From SIG575 sp964474295 (GTDB taxonomy: Bacteria; Bacillota; Clostridia; Oscillospirales; Acutalibacteraceae): 19,475 nt of DNA. The notes beneath the pieces are model-generated. The model had not been told where the DNA came from. It worked only from the letters and a program-made list of their open reading frames with translations, and ran no database searches. Position 1 is the first letter of the stretch; each line of letters opens with the position of its first letter. Location: NCBI GenBank assembly GCA_964474295.1, contig CAYYRN010000037.1, positions 1-19,475 of the forward strand, given 5' to 3'. This document shows positions 1 through 7,155 of the stretch, piece by piece. The position numbers were made by a program, and so were the translations under genes.

Positions 1-599
1 TAGGTAGAAAGATAGGAAGAGTAATACATATTTCTGTCAGCATACTCTCCGCTTAACATGCCCGGCATACAACCGTTCCAGATGCGTTCATACATTTGGG
101 GAGTGGTAAGCACCCCGATGTTTTTGCTATCCTCTGCAAGTGCATCAAAATCGGTGGTAAAGGGACGGAGTTCTGCACCGATAATTTCCCTTTGCGATAA
201 GGGTGACATATGCAGGAGCGCAACACGACCTGCCAACGACTCCCGAACACCTTTCATTAAACTGAACACCTGAGAACCGGTCAGCCAAAAATCGCCGGGG
301 TTATGATAAGTATCCACATAAATTTTAATATAAGTGAACAACTCCGGAGCATACTGAACCTCGTCGATAATAATCGGCGGTTTGTGAAGCTGCAGAAACA
401 TTTTAGGATCGTTTTTTGCCATTTCTCTAACGGTTAAATCGTCAAGAGAAATGTATTCGCGACCGATATTTTCCTTTTCGGCAAGGTTTTTAAGCATAGT
501 GGTTTTGCCGGACTGACGCGGACCGGTAAGCAAAATTGCCGACCAGTTTTTTGATAGTTCGGTTATGCGCTGTTCCATATGTCGTTTAATATAGCTCAT
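1..599 (-). CDS. DUF4143-type ATP-binding protein, C-terminus beyond window
   Basis: The reading frame opens at ATG 599 and runs off the left edge without a stop, giving the first 199 residues of a longer protein (relatives are about 400 aa). A P-loop GPRQSGKT lies at residues 26-33, a Walker B-like IIIDEVQ near residue 80, and an LTGSQ sensor-type motif follows near residue 110. This order is typical of the AAA_14/DUF4143 family of predicted P-loop ATPases, whose cellular role is poorly defined. The start is supported by GAGGTG at 604-609, five to six bases upstream, and by a consensus promoter at 634-662. It lies downstream of, and in the same direction as, a second DUF4143-type ATPase at 780-2129, but the two differ in most of their sequence and have separate promoters. 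Family call is firm; function is unknown. Confidence 0.8.
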   Translation of the reverse strand, partial: MSYIKRHMEQRITELSKNWSAILLTGPRQSGKTTMLKNLAEKENIGREYISLDDLTVREMAKNDPKMFLQLHKPPIIIDEVQYAPELFTYIKIYVDTYHNPGDFWLTGSQVFSLMKGVRESLAGRVALLHMSPLSQREIIGAELRPFTTDFDALAEDSKNIGVLTTPQMYERIWNGCMPGMLSGEYADRNMYYSSYLST

Positions 600-633
600 A
601 ATACACCTCATAAGAGTATGATTTCTCGATTAC

Positions 634-662
634 ATTATATATTATTATGTGCCGTAAGTCAA
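634..662 (-). promoter_or_regulatory. Sigma-A type promoter of the left-edge ATPase gene
   Basis: Read on the minus strand, TTGACT (662-657) and TATAAT (639-634) are separated by exactly 17 bases. Transcription would start near 627, about 28 bases before the ATG at 599. The -35 box overlaps the T-tract of the terminator of the preceding gene. Confidence 0.75.
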
Positions 663-709
663 TAAAAATCTCGGCTAAAATATGAGAACATCACATTTTA
701 GCCGAGATT
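661..709 (-). terminator. Rho-independent terminator of the ATPase gene at 780-2129
   Basis: A perfect 15-base inverted repeat (667-681 and 695-709) with a 13-base loop is followed on the minus strand by a T-rich run (666-661). It lies about 70 bases after the stop codon of the upstream ATPase gene. The plus-strand side is also A/T rich, so weak bidirectional action is possible. Confidence 0.8.
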
Positions 710-779
710 AAAAATATTTCTTCATATAAAACCGGAATCTTTTGAGTATAGTATTATTTCTACTTCAATTTTATTCATT

Positions 780-2129
780 TTAAATCTGCAAATTTTTATT
801 TCCCAAATCCGCATTAAAAAACATAATATAATAAATCGGTATATAAGTTATTTTTCTGTTTTGTGTAACGCTTCTTTCATTTGATACAACAAACGCCTTT
901 TTTATATGATAATCTTCATTTTGAACAAACGTATTCAATGCGCTGTGTACGGTGTAGTCCTTGCCGGATTTAACCTCAATCGGCACGGCGGAAAGACTGT
1001 CATAATCGTCGATTAAATAATCAACCTCTCCCTTGCTGCGATTATCGTAATAAAACAGTTTGTGACCATGGGCAATAAGTTCGCTTGCAACAACCGTTTC
1101 ATAAACAGATCCCAAATTGATGCTTTGCTCATCGTCCAGCACCGCTCTGATATTGTTTCCGTAAAGAATGCTCGTAAGAACACCGACATCATTCAGATAA
1201 AGTTTAAGCAGATTCTTTCCCGTAGATTCTATCAAAGGAAAGGTAGGGTTTGAAATTGCCTGAACATTCAGAGCAATACCCGCACTTATAAGATAATCGA
1301 ATTCATCGGCATAATTATTGAAGGTCTTACCCCTTTTATTCTCAATGTTTTGCACAACAATCCGCTTTTTCTTGTTTTCCATATTAGACGGAATAAGATC
1401 ATAAATTCTGCGAATTTTCAGTTTGTTTTCCTCATCATATTTCGAGGCATCCGCAGCATAATAATCGTGAATTTCAGTTTGTATATTGCGAACCGCTTGA
1501 ATATTTTTTGTTTCAAGATAGGTATTTACGACATCCGGCAAACCACCCACAAGTAAGAATTTGCGAAATAAATCCATCATTTTATTGTGCATTGCTTCGT
1601 CCAACGCTTCAAGTCTTTCAAACTTTTTACTCATAGAATTGATTGCAAGTTCATTCATTCCGTTTGCATAAAGAAATTCTTCAAAATCAAGCGGGAACAT
1701 TCTAACCTTTCGTATGCTTCCCATAGGAATTGATGTGGTTTGCGATAATGTAACGCCCAAAAGCGAACCGCTTGCAATATAAGTGAATTTATTATCCTGT
1801 GACAAAAATTTCAGCAAAGTCAATAAATGAGGATACGCTTGAATTTCATCGATAAAAATAAGTGTATTTTCTTTATTTTTCATTTTATCGCCGGCAAGCA
1901 TACTGATTTGCAGATAAAAATCTTCTACGGTTCTGGTATTTGCAAAAAGTCGCTCACCTAAAGAATCCTCAATCATATTGATTTCTATATAGTTTTCAAA
2001 AAGTTTTTTCCCCACATATCTGATGATATATGTCTTGCCGATCTGACGGGCACCGTCAATTAAAAGAATTTTTTCAGAATCGGATTTCAAGTGTTCTTCA
2101 ATGAGTGACTCTATTTTACGGTATAACAT
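780..2129 (-). CDS. DUF4143-type ATPase with nuclease-like C-terminus
   Basis: A 449-residue protein of the AAA_14 plus DUF4143 architecture. The N-terminal ATPase part shows a P-loop GARQIGKT (residues 26-33), a Walker B IFIDEIQ near residue 100 and an ASGSLLG sensor motif. The C-terminal part contains GEVDYL followed by PIEVKSGK, an arrangement of acidic, ExK residues seen in the PD-(D/E)XK fold that many DUF4143 proteins carry. The start at ATG 2129 is chosen over an in-frame codon nine residues upstream because GGAGGAG (2135-2141) lies five bases before it. It has its own promoter (2161-2189) and terminator (661-709), so it appears monocistronic. Members are widespread and often present in many copies per genome; no function is established, and whether the C-terminal fold cleaves DNA is not known. 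Confidence 0.85.
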   Translation of the reverse strand: MLYRKIESLIEEHLKSDSEKILLIDGARQIGKTYIIRYVGKKLFENYIEINMIEDSLGERLFANTRTVEDFYLQISMLAGDKMKNKENTLIFIDEIQAYPHLLTLLKFLSQDNKFTYIASGSLLGVTLSQTTSIPMGSIRKVRMFPLDFEEFLYANGMNELAINSMSKKFERLEALDEAMHNKMMDLFRKFLLVGGLPDVVNTYLETKNIQAVRNIQTEIHDYYAADASKYDEENKLKIRRIYDLIPSNMENKKKRIVVQNIENKRGKTFNNYADEFDYLISAGIALNVQAISNPTFPLIESTGKNLLKLYLNDVGVLTSILYGNNIRAVLDDEQSINLGSVYETVVASELIAHGHKLFYYDNRSKGEVDYLIDDYDSLSAVPIEVKSGKDYTVHSALNTFVQNEDYHIKKAFVVSNERSVTQNRKITYIPIYYIMFFNADLGNKNLQI

Positions 2130-2160
2130 AAAAACTCCTCCGTTAAAACTTTTCAAATAT

Positions 2161-2189
2161 ATTATACCTCAAATAATATGACATTTCAA
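2161..2189 (-). promoter_or_regulatory. Sigma-A type promoter of the 780-2129 ATPase gene
   Basis: On the minus strand TTGAAA (2189-2184) and TATAAT (2166-2161) are spaced by 17 bases, about 32 bases ahead of the ATG at 2129. The -35 box is part of a 12-base sequence repeated directly at 2211-2222. Confidence 0.7.
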
Positions 2190-2222
2190 TATAAATTTGC
2201 AGTAAATTTTATGACATTTCAA
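2178..2222. repeat. Twelve-base direct repeat over the ATPase promoter
   Basis: ATGACATTTCAA occurs at 2178-2189 and again at 2211-2222, 33 bases apart. The first copy covers the -35 box of the ATPase promoter. It may be a pair of regulator half-sites, or only an old duplication in A/T-rich DNA. Confidence 0.5.
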
Positions 2223-2278
2223 AAAAGATGGTGCTTGAGATGATTTTTAATTTCAGTCTATTGAAAACTTAGTCAATT

Positions 2279-2308
2279 ATTAGCACTACTTTTATTAGCA
2301 CTACTTTT
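2279..2308. repeat. Exact 15-base tandem duplication
   Basis: The unit ATTAGCACTACTTTT is present twice in tandem without mismatch (2279-2293 and 2294-2308). It lies between the SpoVT-like gene terminator and the ATPase promoter and belongs to no gene. Two copies suggest a replication-slippage duplication. Confidence 0.85.
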
Positions 2309-2315
2309 CAATGAC

Positions 2316-2356
2316 AAAAACAGATTGCACCGAGCGACACGGCACAATCTGTTTTT
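2316..2356. terminator. Bidirectional terminator after the SpoVT-like gene
   Basis: Arms 2317-2327 and 2345-2355 pair over 11 bases, with a further CCG/CGG pairing inside after a small internal mismatch. A T-tract follows on both strands. On the minus strand it sits just after the stop codon of the short regulator gene at 2361. Confidence 0.7.
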
Positions 2357-2360
2357 TATT

Positions 2361-2540
2361 TTATATCACTATCCCGACTCTTTCGCCGAACCGAAGCATT
2401 GCATAACAGAACTTTTCACACGGTGTCAATGATGTATGTAGCGTGTCGCCTTCACGAATACGCATAGTTCTTCTTATTTCTTTTGGAATAACCACCCTGC
2501 CGAGGTCATCGATTCTTCTGACAATTCCTGTCGCTTTCAT
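2361..2540 (-). pseudogene. Truncated SpoVT/AbrB-like DNA-binding protein
   Basis: The first 32 residues are an almost textbook SpoVT-type AbrB swapped-hairpin start (MKATGIVRRIDDLGRVVIPK, then EIRR and RIREGD). From residue 33 the sequence no longer resembles the family, where an acidic DPLEIF-like stretch would be expected, and the frame ends at 59 residues. SpoVT itself is about 180 aa with a C-terminal GAF-like sensor domain, so the second half of the DNA-binding hairpin and the whole sensor domain are missing. ATG 2540 is chosen because family proteins begin there; AAGGAG at 2554-2559 is 13 bases away, which is long. SpoVT regulates late sporulation genes in Bacillus. It may be a decayed gene fused to foreign sequence near position 2440, or a short AbrB-type regulator with an unusual tail; I favour decay. 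Confidence 0.6.
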
Positions 2541-2589
2541 AATATATAATAATCTCCTTGTCTCACAAATTTGCACTGTTAGTATCTGT

Positions 2590-2620
2590 AAAACAAGGGT
2601 ATTTATACTTATCTTGTTTT
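2590..2620. promoter_or_regulatory. Inverted repeat upstream of the SpoVT-like gene
   Basis: AAAACAAG (2590-2597) and CTTGTTTT (2613-2620) form 8-base arms around a 15-base A/T-rich centre that, on the minus strand, contains a TATAAA sequence. It lies 50-80 bases before the start codon. An operator or autoregulatory site is possible but no matching -35 box is clear. Confidence 0.3.
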
Positions 2621-2762
2621 AAAGAATCGATATAAGATTTTGTTGCGAATACACAATATCATTTAATCTGATTTCATCGACATAGTTAAAACAAATATTA
2701 ATTTTTTGAATTTTTACTTTTCTGTTTTAACCAACCACAACTGTTGACAAAGGACATATCAA

Positions 2763-2805
2763 AAATCACCGTCTGTCGGGGTTATTCTCCTACAGACGGT
2801 GATTT
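2763..2805 (-). terminator. Terminator of the hrcA-dnaJ-plsY operon
   Basis: A perfect 14-base inverted repeat (2763-2776 and 2792-2805, loop 15) starts 20 bases after the stop of the plsY-like gene and continues on the minus strand into a run of five Ts. It marks the 3' end of the class I heat-shock operon. Confidence 0.85.
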
Positions 2806-2824
2806 GTTTCATTTCAACAGCTTT

Positions 2825-3442
2825 TTAATTGTTTTTCCTGAACGGCAGTTTTACCGTAAACTTTTCTTTATCGTAATTCATCAAATGTTTAACAATGACA
2901 ACTAAGCTTACCGCAATACCGCCCATAAGCAAGCCGACGGGTTCTCTTGCCGCAATGCACCAGCCGATTTGCATAAGCATTGCAACAATCATTCTTAACG
3001 AATGAGGATTGATAATCACGACAGCCGAAAAGAAAATCAAAACCACCGCCATTGACCAAAGCATATTTGAACCCACAGCTAACGTTCCGGCAAACACACC
3101 GAAAGTAACTGCGATCGCCTTGCCGCCTTTACCTTTGAGCATCGGCGAAAAAGCATGACCGAGAACGGGTGACACCAAAACAAGTGCAAACCACGGATTT
3201 GACGGGTCAAGAATAGTTGATGCCACAAGCACAGGTACCGCACCCTTTTGCACATCGAGGAGAAGGCACAGCAACCCCTGTTTTTTACCGACGCACAGCA
3301 TAACATTTGTCATTCCCGGATTACCGTCAGGACCGTCAACAGTGATATCAACATTGTAAAAATGTTTAGCTACTATGTAGCTGTACATAATGCTACCTGA
3401 AATAAATCCGCAAACTGCAAAAATAAAATACGGTAGAATCAT
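2825..3442 (-). CDS. PlsY-like glycerol-3-phosphate acyltransferase
   Basis: A 205-residue, strongly hydrophobic protein with about five to six membrane segments, the usual size for PlsY, which transfers an acyl group from acyl-phosphate to glycerol 3-phosphate as the first step of phospholipid synthesis. Three PlsY landmarks are recognisable: DGNPGMTN (39-46) where PlsY has GSGNxGATN, LLLDVQKG (60-67), GHAFSP with KGKGGKAIAV (95-112), and a final KHLMNY resembling the HxxNI motif. The Ser of motif 1 is replaced by Asp and KGGKG reads KGGKA, so this belongs to a divergent branch, perhaps the DGNPG subgroup I recall from Clostridia. It starts 32 bases after dnaJ with an AGGTGA ribosome site and precedes the operon terminator, so it is probably co-transcribed with the chaperones. 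Substrate and activity are uncertain. Confidence 0.75.
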   Translation of the reverse strand: MILPYFIFAVCGFISGSIMYSYIVAKHFYNVDITVDGPDGNPGMTNVMLCVGKKQGLLCLLLDVQKGAVPVLVASTILDPSNPWFALVLVSPVLGHAFSPMLKGKGGKAIAVTFGVFAGTLAVGSNMLWSMAVVLIFFSAVVIINPHSLRMIVAMLMQIGWCIAAREPVGLLMGGIAVSLVVIVKHLMNYDKEKFTVKLPFRKNN

Positions 3443-3474
3443 ATTATCACCTGACCTTTGTAAAAAACAAATAT

Positions 3475-4638
3475 TTACTTTTTCCTTTTTCCGAAAAAGC
3501 CCTTCTTTTCTTCATGGGCATTTTCGCCGTAAACCTCTGCTTGTTTACCACTGCTGCCGAATTCTTCTTGGAACTGTCTTATAAGCTCCTTTTGATGAGC
3601 AGTAAGATCCTTGGGAACGTCGATGTTAATTCTTATCATCTGGTCGCCCTTACCCCTACCGTTCAAAATAGGGATACCTCTGCCTTTAAGCACAAACACC
3701 TTGCCGGGCTGCGTGCCTGCCGGCAAATCATACTTCACCTTGCCGTCAAGAGTTTGAACGAGCAAGCTGTCTCCGAGAACCGCCTGAGCGAAAGAAACCG
3801 TGATATTGCACCACACATTATACCCCTCACGCTCGAAGAAAGGATGCGGACGGACAAAAACAGCTACCTTCAAGTCGCCTGACGGGCCGCCGTTTGTTCC
3901 CCTGTTGCCCTCGCCCCTTATATTGATAACCTGTCTGTCATCAATACCTGCGGGAACGTTAACTTCGATAGTAACTCGTTTTGATACTCTTCCGTTTCCG
4001 TGACACTTGTGACAAGGTGAGGAAATAATTTTTCCTTTGCCCGAACAGCGTGAACACTGCCTTGTTGTTGACATAACACCAAACGGTGTTCTTTGCTGAA
4101 CGTTAACCTGACCTCTGCCTCCGCACTCCGGACAGGTTGTGGGACTTGTACCCTTTTGTGCGCCGGAACCGGAACATTCCGAACACGTTTCAACTCGGTT
4201 AATTTCAACCGTTCGCTTGCATCCTTTGGCGGCCTCTTCAAAAGAAACCGTAACCCTTGACTGCAAATCTTCGCCTCGTCTCGGTGCATTGGGATTGGAT
4301 CTTCCTCCGCCGCCGAAACCACCGCCGAAAAAGCTGCCGAAAATGTCGCCTAAATCAAAATCCATTCCGCCGCCGAAACCGCCGGCACCTGCACCCGCAC
4401 CGTAGTTGGGGTCAACTCCCGCATGACCGAACTGGTCGTAGCGTGCCTTTTTTGTGCTGTCGGAAAGCACTTCGTAAGCTTCGTTTACTTCCTTGAAGCT
4501 TTCCTCAGCCTGCTTATCACCGGGGTTCAAATCGGGATGGTATTTTTTCGCCATCTTTCTGTATGCTTTTTTTATTTCATCATCTGAAGCGCCCTTTTGA
4601 ACACCGAGCACCTCATAATAATCTCTTTTATCCGCCAA
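3475..4638 (-). CDS. dnaJ: Chaperone DnaJ
   Basis: Type I Hsp40 of 387 residues that delivers unfolded proteins to DnaK and stimulates its ATPase. The J domain has HPD at 34-36, followed by a Gly/Phe-rich stretch (about 80-112), four zinc-binding CxxCxGxG repeats (C152, C169, C195, C209) and a complete C-terminal substrate-binding region with a Lys-rich tail. The start is taken as TTG 4638, giving (M)ADKRDYYEVLG as in other DnaJ proteins, with AAAAGGAG (4648-4655) nine bases upstream; longer in-frame versions have no family support. It follows dnaK after 147 bases without a gene, containing a small hairpin (4682-4700) but no clear promoter or terminator. Length and motifs are those of an intact DnaJ. 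Confidence 0.96.
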   Translation of the reverse strand: MADKRDYYEVLGVQKGASDDEIKKAYRKMAKKYHPDLNPGDKQAEESFKEVNEAYEVLSDSTKKARYDQFGHAGVDPNYGAGAGAGGFGGGMDFDLGDIFGSFFGGGFGGGGRSNPNAPRRGEDLQSRVTVSFEEAAKGCKRTVEINRVETCSECSGSGAQKGTSPTTCPECGGRGQVNVQQRTPFGVMSTTRQCSRCSGKGKIISSPCHKCHGNGRVSKRVTIEVNVPAGIDDRQVINIRGEGNRGTNGGPSGDLKVAVFVRPHPFFEREGYNVWCNITVSFAQAVLGDSLLVQTLDGKVKYDLPAGTQPGKVFVLKGRGIPILNGRGKGDQMIRINIDVPKDLTAHQKELIRQFQEEFGSSGKQAEVYGENAHEEKKGFFGKRKK

Positions 4639-4785
4639 AAAAACCGGCTCCTTTTTAATACGCTTCAAAACACAACAAGCGGCGAACCAAAAAAGTTCGC
4701 ATTTTTGGCCCGTCACTTATTGGTCTGACTTCATTGTAACACTAAGTTATGAATAAATTTTTAATGATTGCTCACTATTTAATAA

Positions 4786-6621
4786 TTATTCGACATCAGT
4801 GTAGTTTGCTTCCGTATAGTCCTCACCGCCATTGGGGTTAGCTCCGCCGGCAGCGGCATTGGGATCAAAGCCCTCAGCACCCTGAGGATTTGCGTTTTTA
4901 TAAAGCTTTTCGGAAATTTCGTAGAATTTAGCCTGAAGCTCTTCCTGCTTTGATTTGATAAGATTGGTATCCGCACCCTTGAGCGATTCTTTGAGAGCCT
5001 CGATTTTTTCCGTAAGTGCAGCTTTATCTTCTTCGGCAAACTTGTCGCCTTCTTCGCTGATAAGCTTCTCACACTGGTAAACCATCTGATCGGCACCGTT
5101 TCTGATATCAACTTCTTCACGGCGTTTCTTATCTTCTTCCGCGAACTGCTCTGCTTCGTGAACAGCCTTTTCGATATCCTCTTTTGACATATTTGTTGAA
5201 GAAGTAATTGAAATTGACTGCTCTTTCTGTGTTCCGAGGTCTTTTGCCGAAACGTGAACAATGCCGTTGGCATCGATATCGAATGTTACTTCAATCTGCG
5301 GAACGCCTCTTCTTGCGGGCATAATGCCGTCAAGGTGGAATACACCGAGAGTTTTGTTATCCTTTGCAAATTCACGCTCACCCTGAAGCACGTGAACTTC
5401 AACAGAGGGCTGATTGTCAACCGCAGTAGAGAAAATTTGGCTTTTCTTTACGGGGATTGTTGTGTTTCTTTCGATAATCTTCGTGTTAATGTTACCCATA
5501 GTTTCAATACCGAGTGAAAGAGGAGTAACGTCAAGAAGAAGAAGTCCTTTAACTTCGCCGCCGAGAACACCTGCCTGAAGTGCAGCACCCATAGCCACAC
5601 ATTCATCGGGGTTAATGCCCTTGAACGGCTCTTTGCCGAGATATTTCTGAACAGCTTCCTGAACAGCGGGGATTCTCGAAGAACCGCCGACCATAAGAAC
5701 CTTGTCGATTTCGCTTGTGTTCAAGCCGGAATCCGCAATTGCCTGACGAACAGGTCCCATTGTAGCTTCAACAAGAGATGCCGTCATTTCGTTGAACTTT
5801 GCTCTTGTAAGAGTCATTTCAAGATGCTTGGGGCCTGTGGCATCCGCAGTGATGAAAGGCAAGCTGATTTGAGATGTCGTAACACCGGAAAGCTCGATTT
5901 TTGCTTTTTCGGCAGCCTCTTTAAGTCTCTGCATAGCCATCTTGTCACCACGGAGGTCTACGCCCTGTTCCTTTTTAAATTCGTCTGCAAGCCAGTCGAT
6001 AATCTTCTGGTCAAAGTCGTCACCGCCGAGACGGTTGTTACCTGCTGTTGCCAAAACCTCCTGCACACCGTCTCCCATTTCGATGATGGAAACGTCGAAT
6101 GTACCGCCGCCGAGGTCATAAACCATAACCTTCTGGTCATTTTCCTTATCAATACCGTAAGCCAAAGCTGCTGCCGTAGGCTCGTTGATAATTCTCTTAA
6201 CTTCGAGTCCTGCGATTTTACCTGCATCCTTTGTTGCCTGACGCTGTGAATCTGTGAAATAAGCGGGAACGGTAATAACAGCTTCCGTTACCTTTTCACC
6301 GATATAACTTTCGGCATCTGTTTTAAGCTTTTGAAGAATAATTGCCGAAATTTCCTGGGGAGTGTATTTTTTCTCATCAATGGCTACTTTATAATCAGTA
6401 CCCATCTGACGTTTGATTGAGCTGATTGTTCTGTCGGGGTTTGTGATAGCCTGTCTTTTTGCAACCTGACCTACCATTCTTTCGCCGTTTTTGCCGAAGC
6501 CGACAACAGAGGGAGTTGTTCTTGCACCTTCCGCATTGGCAATGACTACGGGTTCGCCGCCCTCAATGACTGCTACGCATGAATTTGTTGTACCAAGGTC
6601 GATACCGATAACTTTTGACAT
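4786..6621 (-). CDS. dnaK: Chaperone DnaK (Hsp70)
   Basis: ATP-dependent Hsp70 of 611 residues, a usual Gram-positive length. The nucleotide-binding domain opens with IGIDLGTTNSCVA, contains AYFTDSQRQATKDA, DLGGGTFDVSI and MVGGSSRIPAVQ, and is joined by the hydrophobic linker LLLLDVTPLSLG (about 360-371) to the substrate-binding domain and helical lid. The tail is Gly/Asn rich and ends in an acidic stretch, as in other DnaK proteins. AGGAGG at 6631-6636 overlaps the end of grpE and lies nine bases before the ATG, so the two genes are translationally close (17-base gap). It is third in the CIRCE-controlled operon. With DnaJ and GrpE it forms the cytosolic folding machine. Confidence 0.98.
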   Translation of the reverse strand: MSKVIGIDLGTTNSCVAVIEGGEPVVIANAEGARTTPSVVGFGKNGERMVGQVAKRQAITNPDRTISSIKRQMGTDYKVAIDEKKYTPQEISAIILQKLKTDAESYIGEKVTEAVITVPAYFTDSQRQATKDAGKIAGLEVKRIINEPTAAALAYGIDKENDQKVMVYDLGGGTFDVSIIEMGDGVQEVLATAGNNRLGGDDFDQKIIDWLADEFKKEQGVDLRGDKMAMQRLKEAAEKAKIELSGVTTSQISLPFITADATGPKHLEMTLTRAKFNEMTASLVEATMGPVRQAIADSGLNTSEIDKVLMVGGSSRIPAVQEAVQKYLGKEPFKGINPDECVAMGAALQAGVLGGEVKGLLLLDVTPLSLGIETMGNINTKIIERNTTIPVKKSQIFSTAVDNQPSVEVHVLQGEREFAKDNKTLGVFHLDGIMPARRGVPQIEVTFDIDANGIVHVSAKDLGTQKEQSISITSSTNMSKEDIEKAVHEAEQFAEEDKKRREEVDIRNGADQMVYQCEKLISEEGDKFAEEDKAALTEKIEALKESLKGADTNLIKSKQEELQAKFYEISEKLYKNANPQGAEGFDPNAAAGGANPNGGEDYTEANYTDVE

Positions 6622-6638
6622 AATATATAGCCTCCTAA

Positions 6639-7154
6639 TTAGTTTGCAACTTTAACTACTGCGTGACGGATTATCCTGTCACCCATTTTATATCCCTTGC
6701 TGAAAACTTCCGCTATTACGTTTTCACCAAGTGTTTCATCATCAACGTGCATAACGCCGCTGTGTATGTTCGGGTCAAATTCTTCACCGACTTCACCGAA
6801 CTTTTCGGTTCCGTTTTTCGCAAGAATTTCATCGAATTGCTTTGAAATCATTTCAAAGCCTTTGTGAAGGTCTTCCGCTGTGCCATTTTCGTTTGCGAGA
6901 GCCCTTTCAAAATTGTCTGCAACGGCAAGCAGTTCGCCTATAAGCTTTGCTTTTGTTTCACCGTAAATCGCATCTTTTTCACGTTGCGACCTTTTTCTGA
7001 AATTGTCATATTCAGCGGCAAGTCGCAGCATTTGATTGTTTTTTTCTTCAAGCTCTTTTTCAAGCTTTTCGATTTTTTCGTTTTTTTTCGCTTTGCTTTC
7101 TTTTTTGGAATCTTTCTTTTCTTCTTTAATTTCTTCCTTTTTTTCTTCTGCCAA
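6639..7154 (-). CDS. grpE: Nucleotide exchange factor GrpE
   Basis: GrpE releases ADP from DnaK. The 171-residue product has a highly charged Lys/Glu-rich N-terminus (about 1-45) leading into the long dimerising coiled coil, then the family motif AEYDNFRKRSQRE, and the C-terminal beta domain with EEFDPNIHSGVMHV and KGYKMGDRIIRHAVVKV. The start is uncertain: TTG 7154 lies nine bases after AAAGGG (7164-7169) and one base after the hrcA stop, whereas ATG 7163, overlapping the hrcA end, directly touches that site and leaves it no spacing. I prefer TTG, as in dnaJ of the same operon; the difference is three residues. Coupling to hrcA is tight either way. Confidence 0.95.
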   Translation of the reverse strand: MAEEKKEEIKEEKKDSKKESKAKKNEKIEKLEKELEEKNNQMLRLAAEYDNFRKRSQREKDAIYGETKAKLIGELLAVADNFERALANENGTAEDLHKGFEMISKQFDEILAKNGTEKFGEVGEEFDPNIHSGVMHVDDETLGENVIAEVFSKGYKMGDRIIRHAVVKVAN

Positions 7155-7155
7155 T

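Noticed and set aside
2577..2762. Possible small gene or RNA between the SpoVT-like gene and the plsY terminator
   Set aside because: No frame with a ribosome site, and apart from one 8-base inverted repeat the A/T-rich stretch has no stable structure that I can see. A plus-strand TTGACA near 2744 has no -10 partner.
2361..3442. Toxin-antitoxin pair (AbrB-like antitoxin with a neighbour)
   Set aside because: The neighbours are a PlsY-like membrane enzyme and a 449-residue ATPase, each with own terminators; no small toxin gene adjoins.
3390..3584. Frame on the plus strand over the plsY-dnaJ junction
   Set aside because: Antisense to two genes on the other strand and without initiation signals.
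3514..4405. Several open frames on the plus strand across dnaJ
   Set aside because: They are antisense to a fully conserved gene, give low-complexity Pro/Arg-rich products from the Gly-rich region and have no ribosome site.
4779..5273. A 164-residue minus-strand frame inside dnaK
   Set aside because: It is in another frame of the conserved dnaK C-terminus and has a biased Lys/Ser/Arg composition without family resemblance.
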